A stretch of 64,000 nucleotides of DNA from Tolypocladium sp. Sup5 PDA-1 (GCA_000750105.3 JPHH03000026.1:1-64000); one strand, 5' to 3'. Numbered from the stretch's first letter, positions 9,685 through 22,340 are shown. Notes: generated by a model not told the origin, from the sequence alone. Numbers and translations: made by a program.

Positions 9685-11769
9685 GGAGACAGGTTGAAGT
9701 GGCAGGAGTTGCTGTTGGTCGAGAATGCCGAGTGTTTGGGTTCAAAGAACGAGCAAATCAGGCTGGCCAGGGTCCGGGGTGCAGCCTTCAAAGCTTCGGC
9801 AAGACGAAGATCAATGAGGAAGGGTTGTTGGAGGAAGAAAGGAAGAGATGCAGCAACCAAAGGGGTTGAAGGAGAAAGAAGAAGACGAAAGAACAATGGG
9901 GGGTAGAAAAGAAAAGTGCGAGCTAAAATGAGCGCGCCAGTTGCTAGCTGGGAACAAACGCCTACACACCCGGGGCTCCTAGCAACAGAACAAAAGAGCA
10001 GTACGAGAAACAGGGCTGGGTGTACCTATGCGGGTACAGTCACTCAGGGACAGCGGGGGAATATCAGCAGAACTTGATACGACCCCTGAAGCGGCCCTCC
10101 GTGCAGGGTTAGCCTGCTATGTTGGGGTCAGAGCTGTGTTATGCGTTGTTTTGTAGATTATCGTGACATTATCAAATATGTTACAGACCACAATTTACCG
10201 GTTTGCATGCTGGATGGGCCCGCCACGCGTTTGATGTGATGGGGCCAGAAAGCCCTGGCATGTGATGACTACACGTGCTATCAGAAGTCGTCATAACAAC
10301 TCTGACGAGACGTGGTGCTGCCAAACGGCCATGAATCCACAGGGGCCTCCGCTGCTCAATGTTGTGGACAGCTGCTTGACCTGTACGTAAAGAAAGATGC
10401 TGCCGTTTAAGTCAGGTATCACGTCTGTATGTAGAACGGAAAAAGTACACTTCAACGACATTGCTTTTGTCTGCGACCGGGGGGGCATCGCAATCGAACT
10501 AGGTCCGCGTGAAGGCAACTGCGAGCATGCAGTGTCAGGTTGTATGCGTTGGCCAAAGAAACAATCACGAAATGGAGGCCAACTCGTGCCTTTTTGTTGT
10601 TTATATTACGAAAGGAATACTGCCGAGCAGGGCGTCGAGGTTGTATCGTAAGAGCATCCAGCTGCCTTGGAGGAATTAATAATGGATGGACACTGGAAAA
10701 TTTTGAGGCTGCATGTAAATTCCAAGGAGCTGACTGGAAGCAAGAGCCGATGATGTGGGAAGTTGAATCCAAAGACGTTCTCTAATTTCTTCCAGTGTGC
10801 GAAGGCTCTAGCTTTGTACAGTACATTGCAGGGGCTATTATGCACTGTAAGGTACCTTAGCCAGTAAGAGGTCGCATTCTGAGGCGCACCTTGTAGTATT
10901 TTGGCCTTTGTAGAATCTCGGTGTAGCTCGAAGTAATAGAAAGGAAGAGCGAGGAACTGCAAGGAACAAGGGAATCTGGGGAAATGCAATGTTGGAGTCT
11001 TCGCCCACTAGAAGGGATCCGCAAATGTTCTTCAAAGGAAGATCTTTGGGCAAACCCAATCAGACGGCGCAATGTAAGTAAAGGACTTGGTCCGATGGGA
11101 GAGCAGACATGGCCGCTGCTACCCTACCGAGTGGGATCGGCACCTTCCATCCTTAAATCGACTTACCCCGACTCCCGAGCCATCCTGCATGCGGCCTCAT
11201 CGGTGCGCGGGGGAGGCAGCATGATCCTTGACGTCGACGCCGGGAGAACCAACGTCTCTCCTAGCAGTTTGTTGATTTACGTGGCTGTTCCTACTCCGGC
11301 CTGGGAGGTACGTCGAAGGTCGTAACATCCTTCCACAACATCCACCGCGGTGCCGTGAATTGGACCTTGCTGCTTCAGGCATTGAACAACTTTCCTGGAA
11401 CACGTCCACCCACTCGTCGGCACCCGCGCCTCCTCGCCCAACGACCATGGAGGAATGGTCCCTGCCGTAGCACCGCCCTTTTCATGGGGCGATGGACGCC
11501 GCAGACGCGCGAGAACTTCATCTCGCAGGTACCGTACCAAGTCTTGCTGGACGCGGATTCCGTGGGCGAGTACCCCTGGAACCTGACAGAGCAAGCGGCC
11601 TCGGAGGAGTTTTGGATCAGAGTGCCCTCCATGCCCCGGCGGTACTGCTTCATTTCCAGATGCCGTATCTGAAGGCGCAAATGGACTTGCACGACGGCGA
11701 GACTTACTGGGAGAACATCTAAACTTGGAATCTAGACACGCGCTGGACGACTCTTCGAACACTTTTTCC
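9685..11769. other. Gene-poor region with one unexplained coding-like stretch
   Basis: 9685-9910 is probably the 5' UTR and promoter of the F-box gene. At 11355-11672 the plus strand has a stretch with coding-like composition (for example QVPYQVLLDADSVGEYPWNL at about 11527-11586). It is short and unrecognised, with no start or splice context I can support. The GH92 remnant begins just downstream, but I could not match this stretch to GH92. Nothing else is assigned. Confidence 0.4.
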
Positions 11770-13266
11770 GAGAGTGCACAAGGATATGAGCATGCCATCC
11801 GGGTAGCCATGACAGCGACGGCGCACGTTGGCCATCTCCGCTTCGACTTCGAGGAAAGGGCAGATCGAGGCCATCAAGAGAAGAAACAACCGTACGTGGT
11901 CATCTAAGCGAGTCGCCTCAATTAGACCGGCCTCGTCGACGTCGATCCCGAGCGGCGAGAGGTTTCAGGCAGAAACTCCCAGCAACAGGACTACACACTC
12001 GGCCCGACAGCCCCAAGTCGTTTAGGGGCTACTTTGTCTCTCGGCTCCCAGCCCCTTTCTAGTCATACGGCGTGGCGACTGGCGAGAAGCTTCAGAAAGG
12101 GCAGCGCAAGGCTAGCCCTAAGAATGTCGGAGCCTATGTCGCATTTGACAACACCTTGGATCCAGTCGAGGTACGCACTGGCGTATCATTCATCAGCGTC
12201 GAGCAGGCACGAAAGAATCTAGACATTGAAGTCCCCAATGGCAATCCATTCGAGTCCACGGTACAATCCGCCAAGTCAGCTTAGCTGGAGAAGCTTGGTC
12301 GTGTCAAGATATCTGGAGCGAACAAAGCGGACGCAGATCATGAAGCATGAAGAATCTTTTACACTGGTCTCTTTCACGCGCTGCAATACCCAAACGACTT
12401 TTAGAACCTACAAGCTCAACTCATAGAGGCAAGCGTCGATTCTACAGCGGATATACCGATAGTGTTTACGAGGAAGATGACTCGTACTACCAGTCTTGGT
12501 CTATATGGGATACCTATAGAGCAGAGCATACGTTGCTGACATTTTTCGCGCCTGAGCGCGTGGACTCCATTCTGTGGTCCTTACTTCGAATATTCGACTG
12601 GTCGGGCCGCCTACCCATGTGGGCGAACATGGTCGAGACGAACATGATGGTTGCCACCAACGCTGATGCTATCCTTGCGAAGTGCCCTAGCGCGAGGATT
12701 CCGAAACTTCGATGTCGACAAACCTTGGGCTGCAGTCCGAAAGGATGCGTACGAAAGGATGCGTACGAGCCACCCGAGAAGAACACCGAGCTGCTATACT
12801 ACGACCGCGAACCGAACACACCATACGAAGCCCGAGCCGGTCTCACAAGCTACCTTGGACACGGCTGGGTCGATAACGATACATGGGTTGCAGCCGCCAG
12901 CCGAACGCTAGACTATGCCTTGAATGACTTTGCTGCGGCCGTTGTTCCAGTTCATGCTGGGGAAAACACATACGCGGAAGAGCTCCGAGCTCGAAGCCGG
13001 AACTATGTGAAGATCTGAAACTCTGCCACCGAGTTCATGCAGACCCGAACCGCCAACAGTAGCTTCGCAAACGAAACATGGGGATGGACCGAGGGCGACA
13101 AATGGGATTACATGTTTGACGCGATGCATGACGTCGGCGGGCTGGCCACACTCTTCGCCAAGGGCAAAGCAAGCATGCAGGATAAGCTCGAACAGCACTT
13201 CTCCGAAGGCCACAACTTGCACAGCAATGAGCCTCATTCCGATACCTGGATACTACATACTATGTA
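11770..13266 (+). pseudogene. Decayed GH92 alpha-1,2-mannosidase remnant
   Basis: Scattered frames carry unmistakable GH92 blocks in order: KKQPYVVI, QQQDYTLGPTAP, RGYFVSRL, a VEVRTGVSFISVEQARKNLD block, FYTGLFHALQYPN, SIWDTYRAEHTLLTFFAPER, DWSGRLPMWANMVETN, ELLYYDREPNTPYE, ETWGWTEGDKW and HNLHSNEP. GH92 enzymes trim alpha-mannans outside the cell. Stops interrupt the blocks, for example TGA at 13016-13018 where a Trp is expected and TAG before LEKLGRV near 12282. Frame changes occur near 12678 and at a 14-bp tandem duplication (12739-12766). The sequence stops before the C-terminal third of the family, and the N-terminal part is unrecognisable. It is a non-functional relic. Confidence 0.9.
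12739..12766. repeat. 14-bp tandem duplication in the GH92 relic
   Basis: Two identical 14-bp units (12739-12752, 12753-12766). Deleting one links the AAVRKDAYE frame to the PPEKNTELL frame, as expected of GH92. Confidence 0.9.
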
Positions 13267-13737
13267 GAAATCGCTGAATGGGGCAATGAAATGCGAAATC
13301 CCACAGTGACGGTCCGCCCCGGGAATGCCGCCTTGCAACCCACATCCACAATGCCGGATACACCAGGATAATAATTCCAGAAGCCATGCGCACAACGCTT
13401 ACTGGTGGACGAGATATGCCGAAAACAAGGCACAAATGCCCCTTCCCTGCCAGCGCCTATGTCATTCAAGGCCTTGGCTGCCCGAAATAGCGTAGGTCCG
13501 GCCCTTAATCCAGCTAGTGAGTGCGGCGATGATACTCTATGCTTACCCTGTTGGCGTTACATCAATCAAGCCGACAGGGAGACTGGAGCCCATGTTGCCA
13601 GGATAGTACGCGATACGACGTCATCTATAAACGAAAACGGCCGAAAACGCTCAAATAGGGCCGTAGGGCCGGTTTATGGCCAGAGATCTTGGTGCTTCAA
13701 CAGCCGTTTTGTTTCTCCAAAATCAACCGCAGTCAGG
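13267..13737. other. Promoter region of the GH5 gene
   Basis: No gene is seen. The sequence becomes A-rich towards 13690-13735. A CTATAAA box is at 13625-13631, about 110 bp before the GH5 ATG. Confidence 0.5.
13625..13631 (+). promoter_or_regulatory. TATA-like box of the GH5 gene
   Basis: CTATAAA, 107 bp upstream of the ATG at 13738. Confidence 0.4.
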
Positions 13738-15081
13738 ATGAAGTACTCGCTCTTCGGTGCGGCCCTTCTTGGCAGCGCTGTGCACGCCTGGCTCCCCCAG
13801 GACCAGGATCTCGCGGCCTTTAACTCGTCTCGCTTTGACTCGCTCGATAAGCGCTTCAAGCCGTCTCTTCCCAATGGCATCAACAAGATCCGCGGTGTCA
13901 ACTTTGGTGGTAAGTCTAGCGAGGTCTTGCTTCAAAGAGACGCATCAAGCTGACCTGTGACCCTAGGGTGGCTCATCTGCGAGCCATGGATGATGGGCAA
14001 CGAGTGGAACAACGTCATGGGCTGCAGTGGCTCTGCTTCCGAGTTTGACTGCATGAAGGACCACTACTCCGGAAGCAACCGCGAGGCTGGCAACCAGAAG
14101 TTTGCGAACCACTGGAGGGATTGGATCAACCCTGCCACCGTTCAGTCTGTCCACGACGTCGGCCTCAACACCATCCGCATCCCCATCGGCTACTGGTCCT
14201 ACACCGACATCGTCGACAAGAACAGCGAACCCTTTGCCGACGGCAACCGCATGCTGCCCTACCTCGACGCCGTGGTGCAGAAGGCCGCCGACCTGGGCAT
14301 CTATGTCATCATCGACTTCCACGGCGCCCCCGGTGGTCAGCAGGAAGACGTCTTCACGGGCCAGAACAACAAGCCGGCCGGCTTCTACAACGACTACAAC
14401 TTTGGCCGTGCTCAGCAGTGGATGTCCTGGATGACAAAGCGCATCCACAGCAACTCAGCCTATCGGACCGTCGGCATGATCGAGGTGCTCAACGAGCCCG
14501 TCTCCAGGCACGACGCCAACGGCCGCTACCCAGCTCCCGGCCAGGATCCCGGCCTGGTGCAGAAGTACTATCCCGGCGCTCTCAAGACCATCCGTGACGC
14601 CGAGGCCTCCCTGGGCGTCAGCGACGACAAGAAGCTGCACGTGCAGTTCATGTCGAGCAAGTGGGACTCTGGTGACGCCCGCACCAACGCCGCCGTGAAG
14701 AACGACCCCTTGACTGCATTCGACGACCACAACTACATCGGCTTCGCGCTGGGCAACACGGGTGACCAGTACGCGCTCATGCACAGCGCATGCACCGACT
14801 CGCGAGTCGTGAACGGCCAGAGCTTTGAGCTTACCGGCGAATGGAGCATGACGTCCGGCGTTGACTGGCACGATGCCAACTTCTTCAAGAAGTGGTTCAC
14901 TGCTCAGCAGCAGCTTTATGAGAAGCCTGGAATGGACGGCTGGGTCTACTGGACCTGGAAGACGGAGCTGAATGACCCTCGCTGGACTTACTCCTATGCT
15001 ACGTCCCTCGGGTATGTCCCAACTACTGCAGCTGGGCTGGAGCAGAACGTGTACCAGGAGGTGTGTAATGGCTTCAGGTAA
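13738..15081 (+). CDS. Secreted GH5 glucanase (endo-beta-1,6-glucanase-like)
   Basis: Two exons, 13738-13909 and 13967-15081, with a 57-bp intron (GTAAGT donor), encode 428 aa. Residues 1-17 are a signal peptide ending before WLPQD. The GH5 barrel is complete: RGVNFGGWL entry, IRIPIGYW strand, acid/base Glu234 in VLNEP and nucleophile Glu349 in LTGEWS. Overall sequence (SGSASEFDCM, QSYGYVP-like C-terminus) matches fungal secreted beta-1,6-glucanases, which cut wall glucan or pustulan. Exact substrate is inferred from resemblance. Codon usage is strongly C-ending, unlike the decayed neighbours, suggesting a conserved, well-expressed gene. It lies beside the Zn2Cys6 regulator, which converges on it from the other strand. 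Confidence 0.92.
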
Positions 15082-15207
15082 GGGATGAGCCTATGGCGAT
15101 GAATATCTTTGTGCATGTACGTCTTGGAACTGAAAGTAGCATGCACGAACAAAGTGAGGATATGGCTTGGCATTGTCGAACGTACATAGATATACAATAT
15201 CCAGTGG

Positions 15208-17304
15208 TCAGCCAAGTAAAAACTGGGAAGCACTCGGCGGCCTATTGCCTACTACGCTCCCCCACCATATTCTCGAGTCATTATTATTTCTGTCCTTCTG
15301 CTCCCATATCTCCCGCAGGAGGTCCAATGCGTCCTTGAACATGGCGTACCTAGTCCATTGGTGCCACTCCTCGAAATATTCCACGACGAACTTCCTCGAA
15401 TACGAATCCGTCGACTCTGAGCCAGCCAAAAAGACTGGATAGAGGAGTTGCTTTCGTATTCTTGAGTCTGCTCTGCAGCATCGAACGCTGTCCAAGACCA
15501 GTCTGGATAGTGAGGTAATCTCATGTCGACTGGGCTCGCCAGACCTGTCCCACTTGAGGACGCGAGCAATGTACAGCAAGAGTCCGTACTTCCAGGTGTT
15601 GATCCCGTTGTAGTAGTCATACCAGGTGTGAACGCATTCCTCGCCATCCGCAGCGCTTTCAGGCTTGAATTCTTCTATTGTAAAATCCCGAATGCATCGC
15701 TCGAGCTCGAGCACCCTCTTATTGTCGAACTTGGCGTACTTCATCTTTGATACCTGCTCTTTCTCACTGGCCAGCTGCGCTAGTTCTCTGAAGTATTTGA
15801 ATAGTTCCTTCGATACCCCGGACAGGGCAAAGATATGGGAAGCCCCTTCGTTGCCATGGGAGAGCACGAAGTCGTGGTAACAGGACGGGAAGACGGGCTC
15901 GGACCGGGTGAAGAGAGATATGTTACAGTCCCACCTACGTATGGCCAAGTTAGTTTCAGGGTGGTTTTCCAAGGCACCCAAAACATTTATACTAACCAAA
16001 TGAACATGGTAAGCTGCGCGTGGAAACGAGGCGATAATGATAGAGCGCTTATGCCTCCGATGGATTCAACCCTTTGAAGTGCGGTTGCCAGGCGCTCATT
16101 CCACGGCCCGGCGGCGGATGTAAAAGACTGAATCACGCGTTAGCAAATCGGAGTGCCGTCAACGAATCATGAACAGAGTTTGCCTTGCGGAGACTTACGT
16201 CTAAATTAAAGAGGACGACTGTGGTATCGAGCACACGCTCCTTGAGCTGCCGTGTAGCCGCGGGCAGTGCCAAAGCGCACAATTTTGACGCAGACTGTCT
16301 GTATGCCGTTATTTGCTGACCGGTCGAGCCGTCTGCGGGCGCATCCCTCATGCGGCTGAGATACAGCAGGGAAAATGCAAGGACAGCGTGGACCGAGTGT
16401 TCTGAGCCCTGAGATATGCAGCGGAATGGGTTTACGTCGTAGTCATAAGTCAGTGGGAGAACACAAAGCTCGGCATCGTCTGCATAGGCCGTCATGTCAG
16501 CAAGGAAGGAGTGGCGAGGATGGGGCGGTTTGAAGTACATAATGTGAGCAATTCGGCAGTCTCCAAGGCTGGCAGCGGCGAGGACAGAGAAAGGCGAGGA
16601 GTTGGTGGACGATCGATGGCCGAAAATTGCCATGGGCTAGTTTGGTCTGGCCAGATTGACTCGATTGGCAGTGGCGGCATGAGCATGTTGCCACCGTCGG
16701 CGTCGAAGTCGTGCATTAGTGAGAATTCGAAGCCATTAAACATGGGATCGATGTGTCCGAGAGTAGCTGGATCGCAAGTAGCTGGATCCCAAAGGTCCTC
16801 AGGCGTCAACGGGAGATTCTGACTGGCGTCTGCAACAGACGTGGGAGATGGTTCTTCGCCTTGGGCAAGGCCTGAAGGACGCGGATGTTGCTGATTGCTC
16901 GACGTGACTGGTCCAGAGGGTTCCGAGGATGCCGTCTTGCTGTTGTTGGTTGGTTTCGGCTTGGTGCTCTTTGCACCACTGCACGCGGGCCTCTTCCGCT
17001 GGGGGTTCCCCTGCTTGAAGACGAACATGTGGTTGATGGGCGTAGTGGACTGCCATTCCCGGCTCGAAGCTGCGATGCTCATCGACCTGCCTTTATGCTT
17101 GCCGCGGGATTTGACGCCGGCGAGCCATTGCCACTCGCGAGGGTATCCGCCGCATGCTTCGGAGCAGCGAGAGCACGTCTCGCAGCGGTGGCGGGTTCGG
17201 TCGCATTGGCGGCGCAAGGCAGAGCAGTTGAAGCAATCGACGGCCTCTCGCCGCTTGGAGACCTGGGTCAACAATTGCACATCCATGGGTACAGGGGATG
17301 GCAT
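15208..17304 (-). CDS. Zn2Cys6 fungal transcription factor
   Basis: Four exons: 17304-16539, 16479-16199, 16127-15997 and 15934-15208. They join in phase to 634 aa, with introns of 59, 71 and 62 bp. The binuclear zinc cluster has Cys24, 27, 34, 41, 44 and 51 (C-x2-C-x6-C-x6-C-x2-C-x6-C). A Ser/Pro/Thr-rich linker follows to about residue 240. The C-terminal half is the fungal-specific TF domain: NPFRCISQGSEHSVHAVLAF, then LTMFIWWDCNISLFTRSEPV and a terminal EEWHQW region. The ATG at 17304 is chosen because it sits just before the cluster. It should be a nuclear DNA-binding regulator. Targets are unknown; the neighbouring GH5 gene and permease locus are candidates by position only. Confidence 0.88.
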
Positions 17305-17865
17305 GCACTGCGTAGGTACGAGTGACTGCCGACGGGTTGGGAGATGACGGTACAGAGCAAGCTGGACCCTGACTCGCACAAAGCCCCTCCCCGTCTTTCG
17401 TATCGGTACGTATCCGTACACCTTATCATGAACCATACGGAGACAACGGCCTCTCCACTTCCCCCACACCCTCCCCCGCATCCCCACAACTCGGCTTTCT
17501 GGGGTCGGGACCAGTCCGGACTCAGCAATAGTTTGTGCAAAGTACTAACTTATGGCTACCGTTGCCTCGGTATTCTGGCTGGAGAGTTCGGCTATTGCTG
17601 GCCAGACACGGCAGAAGGATTTACAAGCATTCAAATACGAGATAAAATGGTTCGTCGGCCCAGTAAGGACGGTCGTTCGCATCATCAAATCATTCATGGC
17701 CAGAGGTGAAGGAGCAGGTCAAGGATCAATGCCCACATCGTGAATATTGGTGGATACAGGAGTGTTGGTTCAATATTTAGAAAAGGCAATTGTCAGGATA
17801 TAGAGAGTAATCGTTAGCATGCCGCTAGCGGTGCCGCATTTTTGTATGACAGCTAATTATTATCA
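17305..17865. other. Intergenic region between TF and permease
   Basis: It contains the upstream region of the TF and the 3' flank of the permease. ORFs at 17344-17743 show no domain pattern. Confidence 0.5.
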
Positions 17866-19658
17866 TCATTTGCCCTCCGTCTCGGCCGACCCAGTCTCCG
17901 AGTCTTGTACCTCGACGCCAACAAGATTAGCATCAAGAGCAGCCTGCCGCCTCTCATTCATGAGCTCCACGTTTATCTGCGGCCCGGTAAATGTGCCCCT
18001 CTTGGTAGTAAACCACAGGATGACCACAAACGACAGCAGGCCGGCCACCACCACTGTCACATAGCTCATGTTCTGGGCTGTAACAGGCAGAACCGTCGGG
18101 AAACAGTACAGCACGTCCAAAAAGACGACCCAGGCTACTGCAGTGCCGTTGACAAAGGGCCCAAGTTTGCCGAGGTTGAAGTAGCGTTTGGGAAGGACCC
18201 GGTCGCGACCCCGGTAGAGGAGGATTGCCTGTGGAATGATGCACGAGGTCTGAAGAAATAGAATCGTGGTATTGACCATGGCGGAAAATGCAGTCGTCGA
18301 GCCCAGGAAGATAAGCCCGTAAAGCTACCAGCCAAGTTAATTAAATCTCACATGAGCGAGCAGTCTCGATGGAGAGGCACCAACCGTCACGCAGACTGCG
18401 GTTAGGAGCATTGCGTTCATGGGCATTTTGAATTCCGGGCGCACGCGCATCCATAGGTAGGAAAACGGTAATGCTCCATCTCGGGATACAGCCCAAATTG
18501 TACGGGAGCAAGTAGTCCCTTTGCTGTTTGTCAGTCTCTACTACCACCAGCGATGCCCAGAGGTCAGGTCAGAACGACTTACCAACGCCAACCAAGCAGC
18601 CAAAGAAGCAAAAAATAAATGCCGAAAGCAACACCGAGGCAGCAACGCGCGAGCCCGTTGCCTGAAAGTATATTTCAATCAGGGGCAGGCCGGTAACCGT
18701 GTTGAGGACAGCCTCAAGATCCGTGATGGCGTATATCAACGAGGCCGCAAAGGGGAATGCCGTAAGAAGACCCACAAGTAACGGGTACATAATCACCATT
18801 GGTACATATTTGGCAGGATTCGCAATCTCTTCGCAGAGGTGGGCGCCGCAGTCACTGCCCATGAATCCGAAGACGGCGTTGCTTATTGCAAGCATGAATG
18901 CGAAGCCCTGACTCGACCAACCGCTCTGACCAGTAGTATCCGCGAAGATAAAGGCGGCTGACGCATGGTGATTCCGACCAACAATGAAGAGAGTGATCAT
19001 GGTAGACCCAAGAGTCAGAATGGACAGTACAAATATGAACTGGTTGTAGAGAGGTAGCAGCCTGGATCCTAGGATGTTCAAGGCCGCGGCCAGCCAGATA
19101 AGGGCGACGTAAATGAGGTATATCTGCCACTGATGGGGTTCGAAGCCAGGGTGCCAGATGGCGACGATTTCCACAAGCATGGAGGCAATGAAGTTGGCAA
19201 CTGAACCAGATGCTAGCCACCACCCGATTATGCTCATCCACGCGTTTCTAAAAGTCCTGTATCAGCACGTTTCGTCTCACTGTAGCGGCATCCTGGCGTA
19301 GAACACACAAATAAGACGCAAATGGCTTGTACTTGTCGCTAGCCACCATAAACGACCAATAATACTGGGCTCCGGCAACAGGATACGCAGATGCCAGCTC
19401 TGCCATGCCAGCAGAGACAACCAGTGTCATGACACCCGCCACCGCAAGAGACCACAAGGCTCCTGCAGGGCCAGCTTCGCCAATACCGATCCCGATTGAC
19501 GAGCCGGTTCCGAGCCAGGTGCAGGTCAGAGTAAAGGACAGGGCGCCGAGAGACCACATGGAAAACTGGCGAGGCATGGCCTGGACATAGCCGGCAGCCT
19601 CGAGTTCCACCTCATCGATCCGGGCCAGGTCGTCAGAGGTTCGTTTTGTGACTGTCAT
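17866..19658 (-). CDS. Choline / GABA-type amino acid permease (APC superfamily)
   Basis: Four exons: 19658-19309, 19247-18583, 18518-18385 and 18324-17866. They join in phase to 535 aa; introns are 60-64 bp and the first has a GTGTGT donor. About 12 hydrophobic segments are visible. Family landmarks include WSLGALSFTLTCTWLGTG near the N-terminus, VAGAQYYWSFM, FGFMGSDCGAHLCEEIANP, SRTIWAVSRDGALPFS and YGLIFLGSTTAF. These match the fungal amino acid/choline transporter family (Hnm1/Uga4-like) at the plasma membrane. Choline is the favoured substrate because the next genes encode a choline-oxidase-like flavoprotein and a betaine-aldehyde-dehydrogenase-like enzyme. GABA or another amine is the alternative. 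Confidence 0.88.
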
Positions 19659-20422
19659 TTTGAGGTAGTTTGTAGGGTTACAATGGAGAATGTGTTATTG
19701 AAAAGACAAGACGGCTGAGATGCATATTTACATCGTGGGAGACGTATCAGTTTGCCATTCTGGAGGGCCTGAGCACCCATGACTGATATTGAATATTGGT
19801 CAATTCAAGCTACAAGCTAGCCGACAGTGCGGCTGAGCAAATCCGAGAAGGGGGGCAAGACCGCATGATCCGTCCTGTTCTCCACACTATGGTGGCGTCG
19901 CGCATTACCTATTTAGGCAAATCAAACTTACCCCATCCTAACCATGATCTCTCCAAATATCCAAATTGCCCACATGGGCCAATGAACCCCTTTGTATACA
20001 CCACCTGACTGACTTGCTTAGGACCATGAGCAGACGGCACCGGTAGGCTGCCCTGGGTTGGGCTTGCGGGTTAATGCGCTATCATCGACGACTCGAGATG
20101 ACATGGACCCTGAATGCAGGCACACACCAAACGTGCCCAAATGCTTGGGTTTTACATGACTGGACGAGCGCCCACTTGGCAACAAGTCTAGATTTTCTTC
20201 AGACTGCGGGTGTATTCGTACCTGCATTGGAGACGGCCTGTTGCAAAGAATTTTTGACGAGATTGCCACGCCTTCATCTTATGTATGTACTTCGTGGAGC
20301 TCACATATCTCGAGGGTGCATAATTGATCAGGAACAGCACAGTGCATTGGCGATGGTGCCTCTCGCACGATCAGTTGATGTCATTCAACTAAGTCTAACC
20401 CAAGTCTATGTAGATGTCTCCC
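19659..20422. other. Permease promoter / GMC 3' flank
   Basis: No gene is seen. One exact copy of the shared 10-mer (TTTAGGCAAA, the reverse complement of TTTGCCTAAA) occurs at 19912-19921, about 255 bp upstream of the permease ATG. Confidence 0.6.
19912..19921 (-). promoter_or_regulatory. Candidate shared regulatory motif, copy 1
   Basis: TTTGCCTAAA on the minus strand, upstream of the permease. The same 10-mer occurs twice in the GMC/ALDH divergent promoter. Confidence 0.45.
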
Positions 20423-22109
20423 CTACAAATGAGACCTCGCACCAGTCCACCCAGCATCCTCAGCAATGAGCTCCGCAGCCCGCTCACCAACAGCCAAAAC
20501 AGTCAGCATCAGGTTGACGGTAATCATGGCCGGGAAAACACCAGCGTCGGCGACTCGCAGGTTCAGAAGTCCCTTGACCTTGAGTCGCGAATCAACGACA
20601 GCTAGCGGGTCTTTTTCAACGTCTCCCATCTTGGTCGTGCAAGCCGGATGGTAGATGGTGTAGGAAGTCTCGCGGGCGTACTTGTCCAGGTCTTCGTCGG
20701 AAGTAATGTGCGGGCCTGGCGCGACTTCTCTCTTGATGTAGCTCTTGAAAGGCTCCGACTGTGCCATCTTTCTGGCGGCCTTGATGCCTGCGACCAGGAT
20801 CTCCGCGTCGTAGTTGTTGGGATCCTCAAAGTACTTGAAGTCTAGCGCTGGCTTCTCGGAGGGATCGTTGGATTTAAGGTACACTCTCCCTTTTGATTCC
20901 GAACGCAGTGTCACTGGGTAGATGCCGAAAGGGTGTTGTGGCCTGGGGTAACCGGTTGGGGTCACGGGGTCGCCCTCAAAGTCCAGCTGCCACGTGTGCA
21001 AGAGAAGATCCGGGATGTTTCCATCGTCTCCAGCCCAGTTGTAGGGCTTGTGGCGAATGAATGCCAGCACATCGGAATGCGTGGCCGTTTCAGCGGGGAC
21101 CTTGTCGTGGAGGTCGTAAATCACGCCCGCGCCGGGGTGGTCTTGAAGGTTTTCTCCGACACCTGGAATGTCCTTGACGACGGGAATCCCGACGGACTGC
21201 AGGTGCTCTCGGGGGCCCAGCCCAGAGAGGAGCATGAGCCTAGGCGTGTCGATCGCTCCAGCGCAGAGAATAATCTCTGAAACGGCATGGGCCGTGTGTT
21301 TTGTGCCGTCTTTGGTCGTGACGTCGACGCTGACTGCGATGTTGCCTTGGACATTCACGCGCGACACCCAGGCGTTAGTCAAGATGACCAGGTTGGGTCG
21401 CTTCTCTTCTCCACGAAGGATAGGGTGAATGTAGGCAACACTGGTGCTGCTGCGATATCCATTGTCGGGATTGTAGGATAGAGGCGTCCAGCCAACAGAT
21501 TGAATAAGGCCCCCGGTAGACCGGATGGACTTGTTGAGATCCTTGACATAGGGCAAGCCAAGAGCGCGACTGGCTGACAGAATCCAGTCCTTGCTCAGCT
21601 GGCTTTGATCCCGAGGGTGAGCAGAAGGGTGCGTCGTGACGCGCAACTTGTCCTGCACGCGAGCGAAGGTCTCAAACGACCAGCCTTTGCAGCCCAGTTT
21701 TTCCCAGGTGAAAGCGTCATACTGGGGTGTTCGAAATGAAACCATGTCGTTATGGCTCGAGCATCCCCCCAGGATTTTAGCACGTGAATGAAGAATGTTG
21801 CTGTTGCCTACAAACCAAGTCAGCATAAAGGTCGAAAACCAATACTTTCATCAGGCACATACCCCGCGGTTGCTCAACACTGGTATATTCGTAATCCAAT
21901 TCGGTGCCTTGCATTGAAGAACGGTCCTTGAGGATGAGTGCGCGGTTCTCTCCCACATCGGTAGGGCCCGCCTCGATCATCAGAATACGCTTATCAGGTA
22001 AGTATCCCGAAAGGCGACTGGCAATGATACATCCCGCCGTACCGCCTCCAACGATGACGTAGTCGAAGTGGCCATTCTGGCCCAGAGGGAATGTGTCGGA
22101 GATGCTCAT
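20423..22109 (-). CDS. GMC flavoprotein, choline oxidase/dehydrogenase-like
   Basis: Two exons, 22109-21863 and 21807-20423, joined over a 55-bp intron (GTATGT donor, GCTGAC branch), give 543 aa. The FAD dinucleotide-binding motif is at the start (FDYVIVGGGTAGCIIASRL). GMC signature regions follow: SRAKILGGCSSHNDMVSFR and CAGAIDTPRLMLLSGLGP. Near the C-terminus are the catalytic His in YHPACTTKMG and an Asn in PAMITVNLML. That His/Asn pair is the one used by choline oxidase, where many GMC alcohol oxidases have His/His. Expected reaction: choline to betaine aldehyde, and possibly on to glycine betaine. It is divergent from the ALDH gene and on the same strand as the permease. No secretion signal is seen, so it is probably cytosolic or peroxisomal. 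Confidence 0.85.
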
Positions 22110-22184
22110 GGTGAAAGAAGTTAAAGCAGCGGAATGCGATGCAACGAAGCTGTTTGAGTCAAGGTGACGGCCGTGATGGAAAAG

Positions 22185-22194
22185 ATTTATATCA
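22185..22194 (-). promoter_or_regulatory. TATA-like box of the GMC gene
   Basis: TGATATAAAT on the minus strand, about 76 bp before the ATG at 22109. Confidence 0.4.
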
Positions 22195-22340
22195 AGAACT
22201 TGGAAGCTCTAGCTTGCTCTTCACTGAGGAGTTGTGGCATGACAGATGGCCAGATAAATCTTAGTGTGATGGGGAGATGCGACGTACGAAGTACTAGCCG
22301 CTAATACCACCCCACCATCCATGGGTTCGTGATGGCTTCA

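Noticed and set aside
13963..14871. Long antisense ORFs opposite the GH5 gene
   Set aside because: Shadows of the highly GC3-biased GH5 coding strand.
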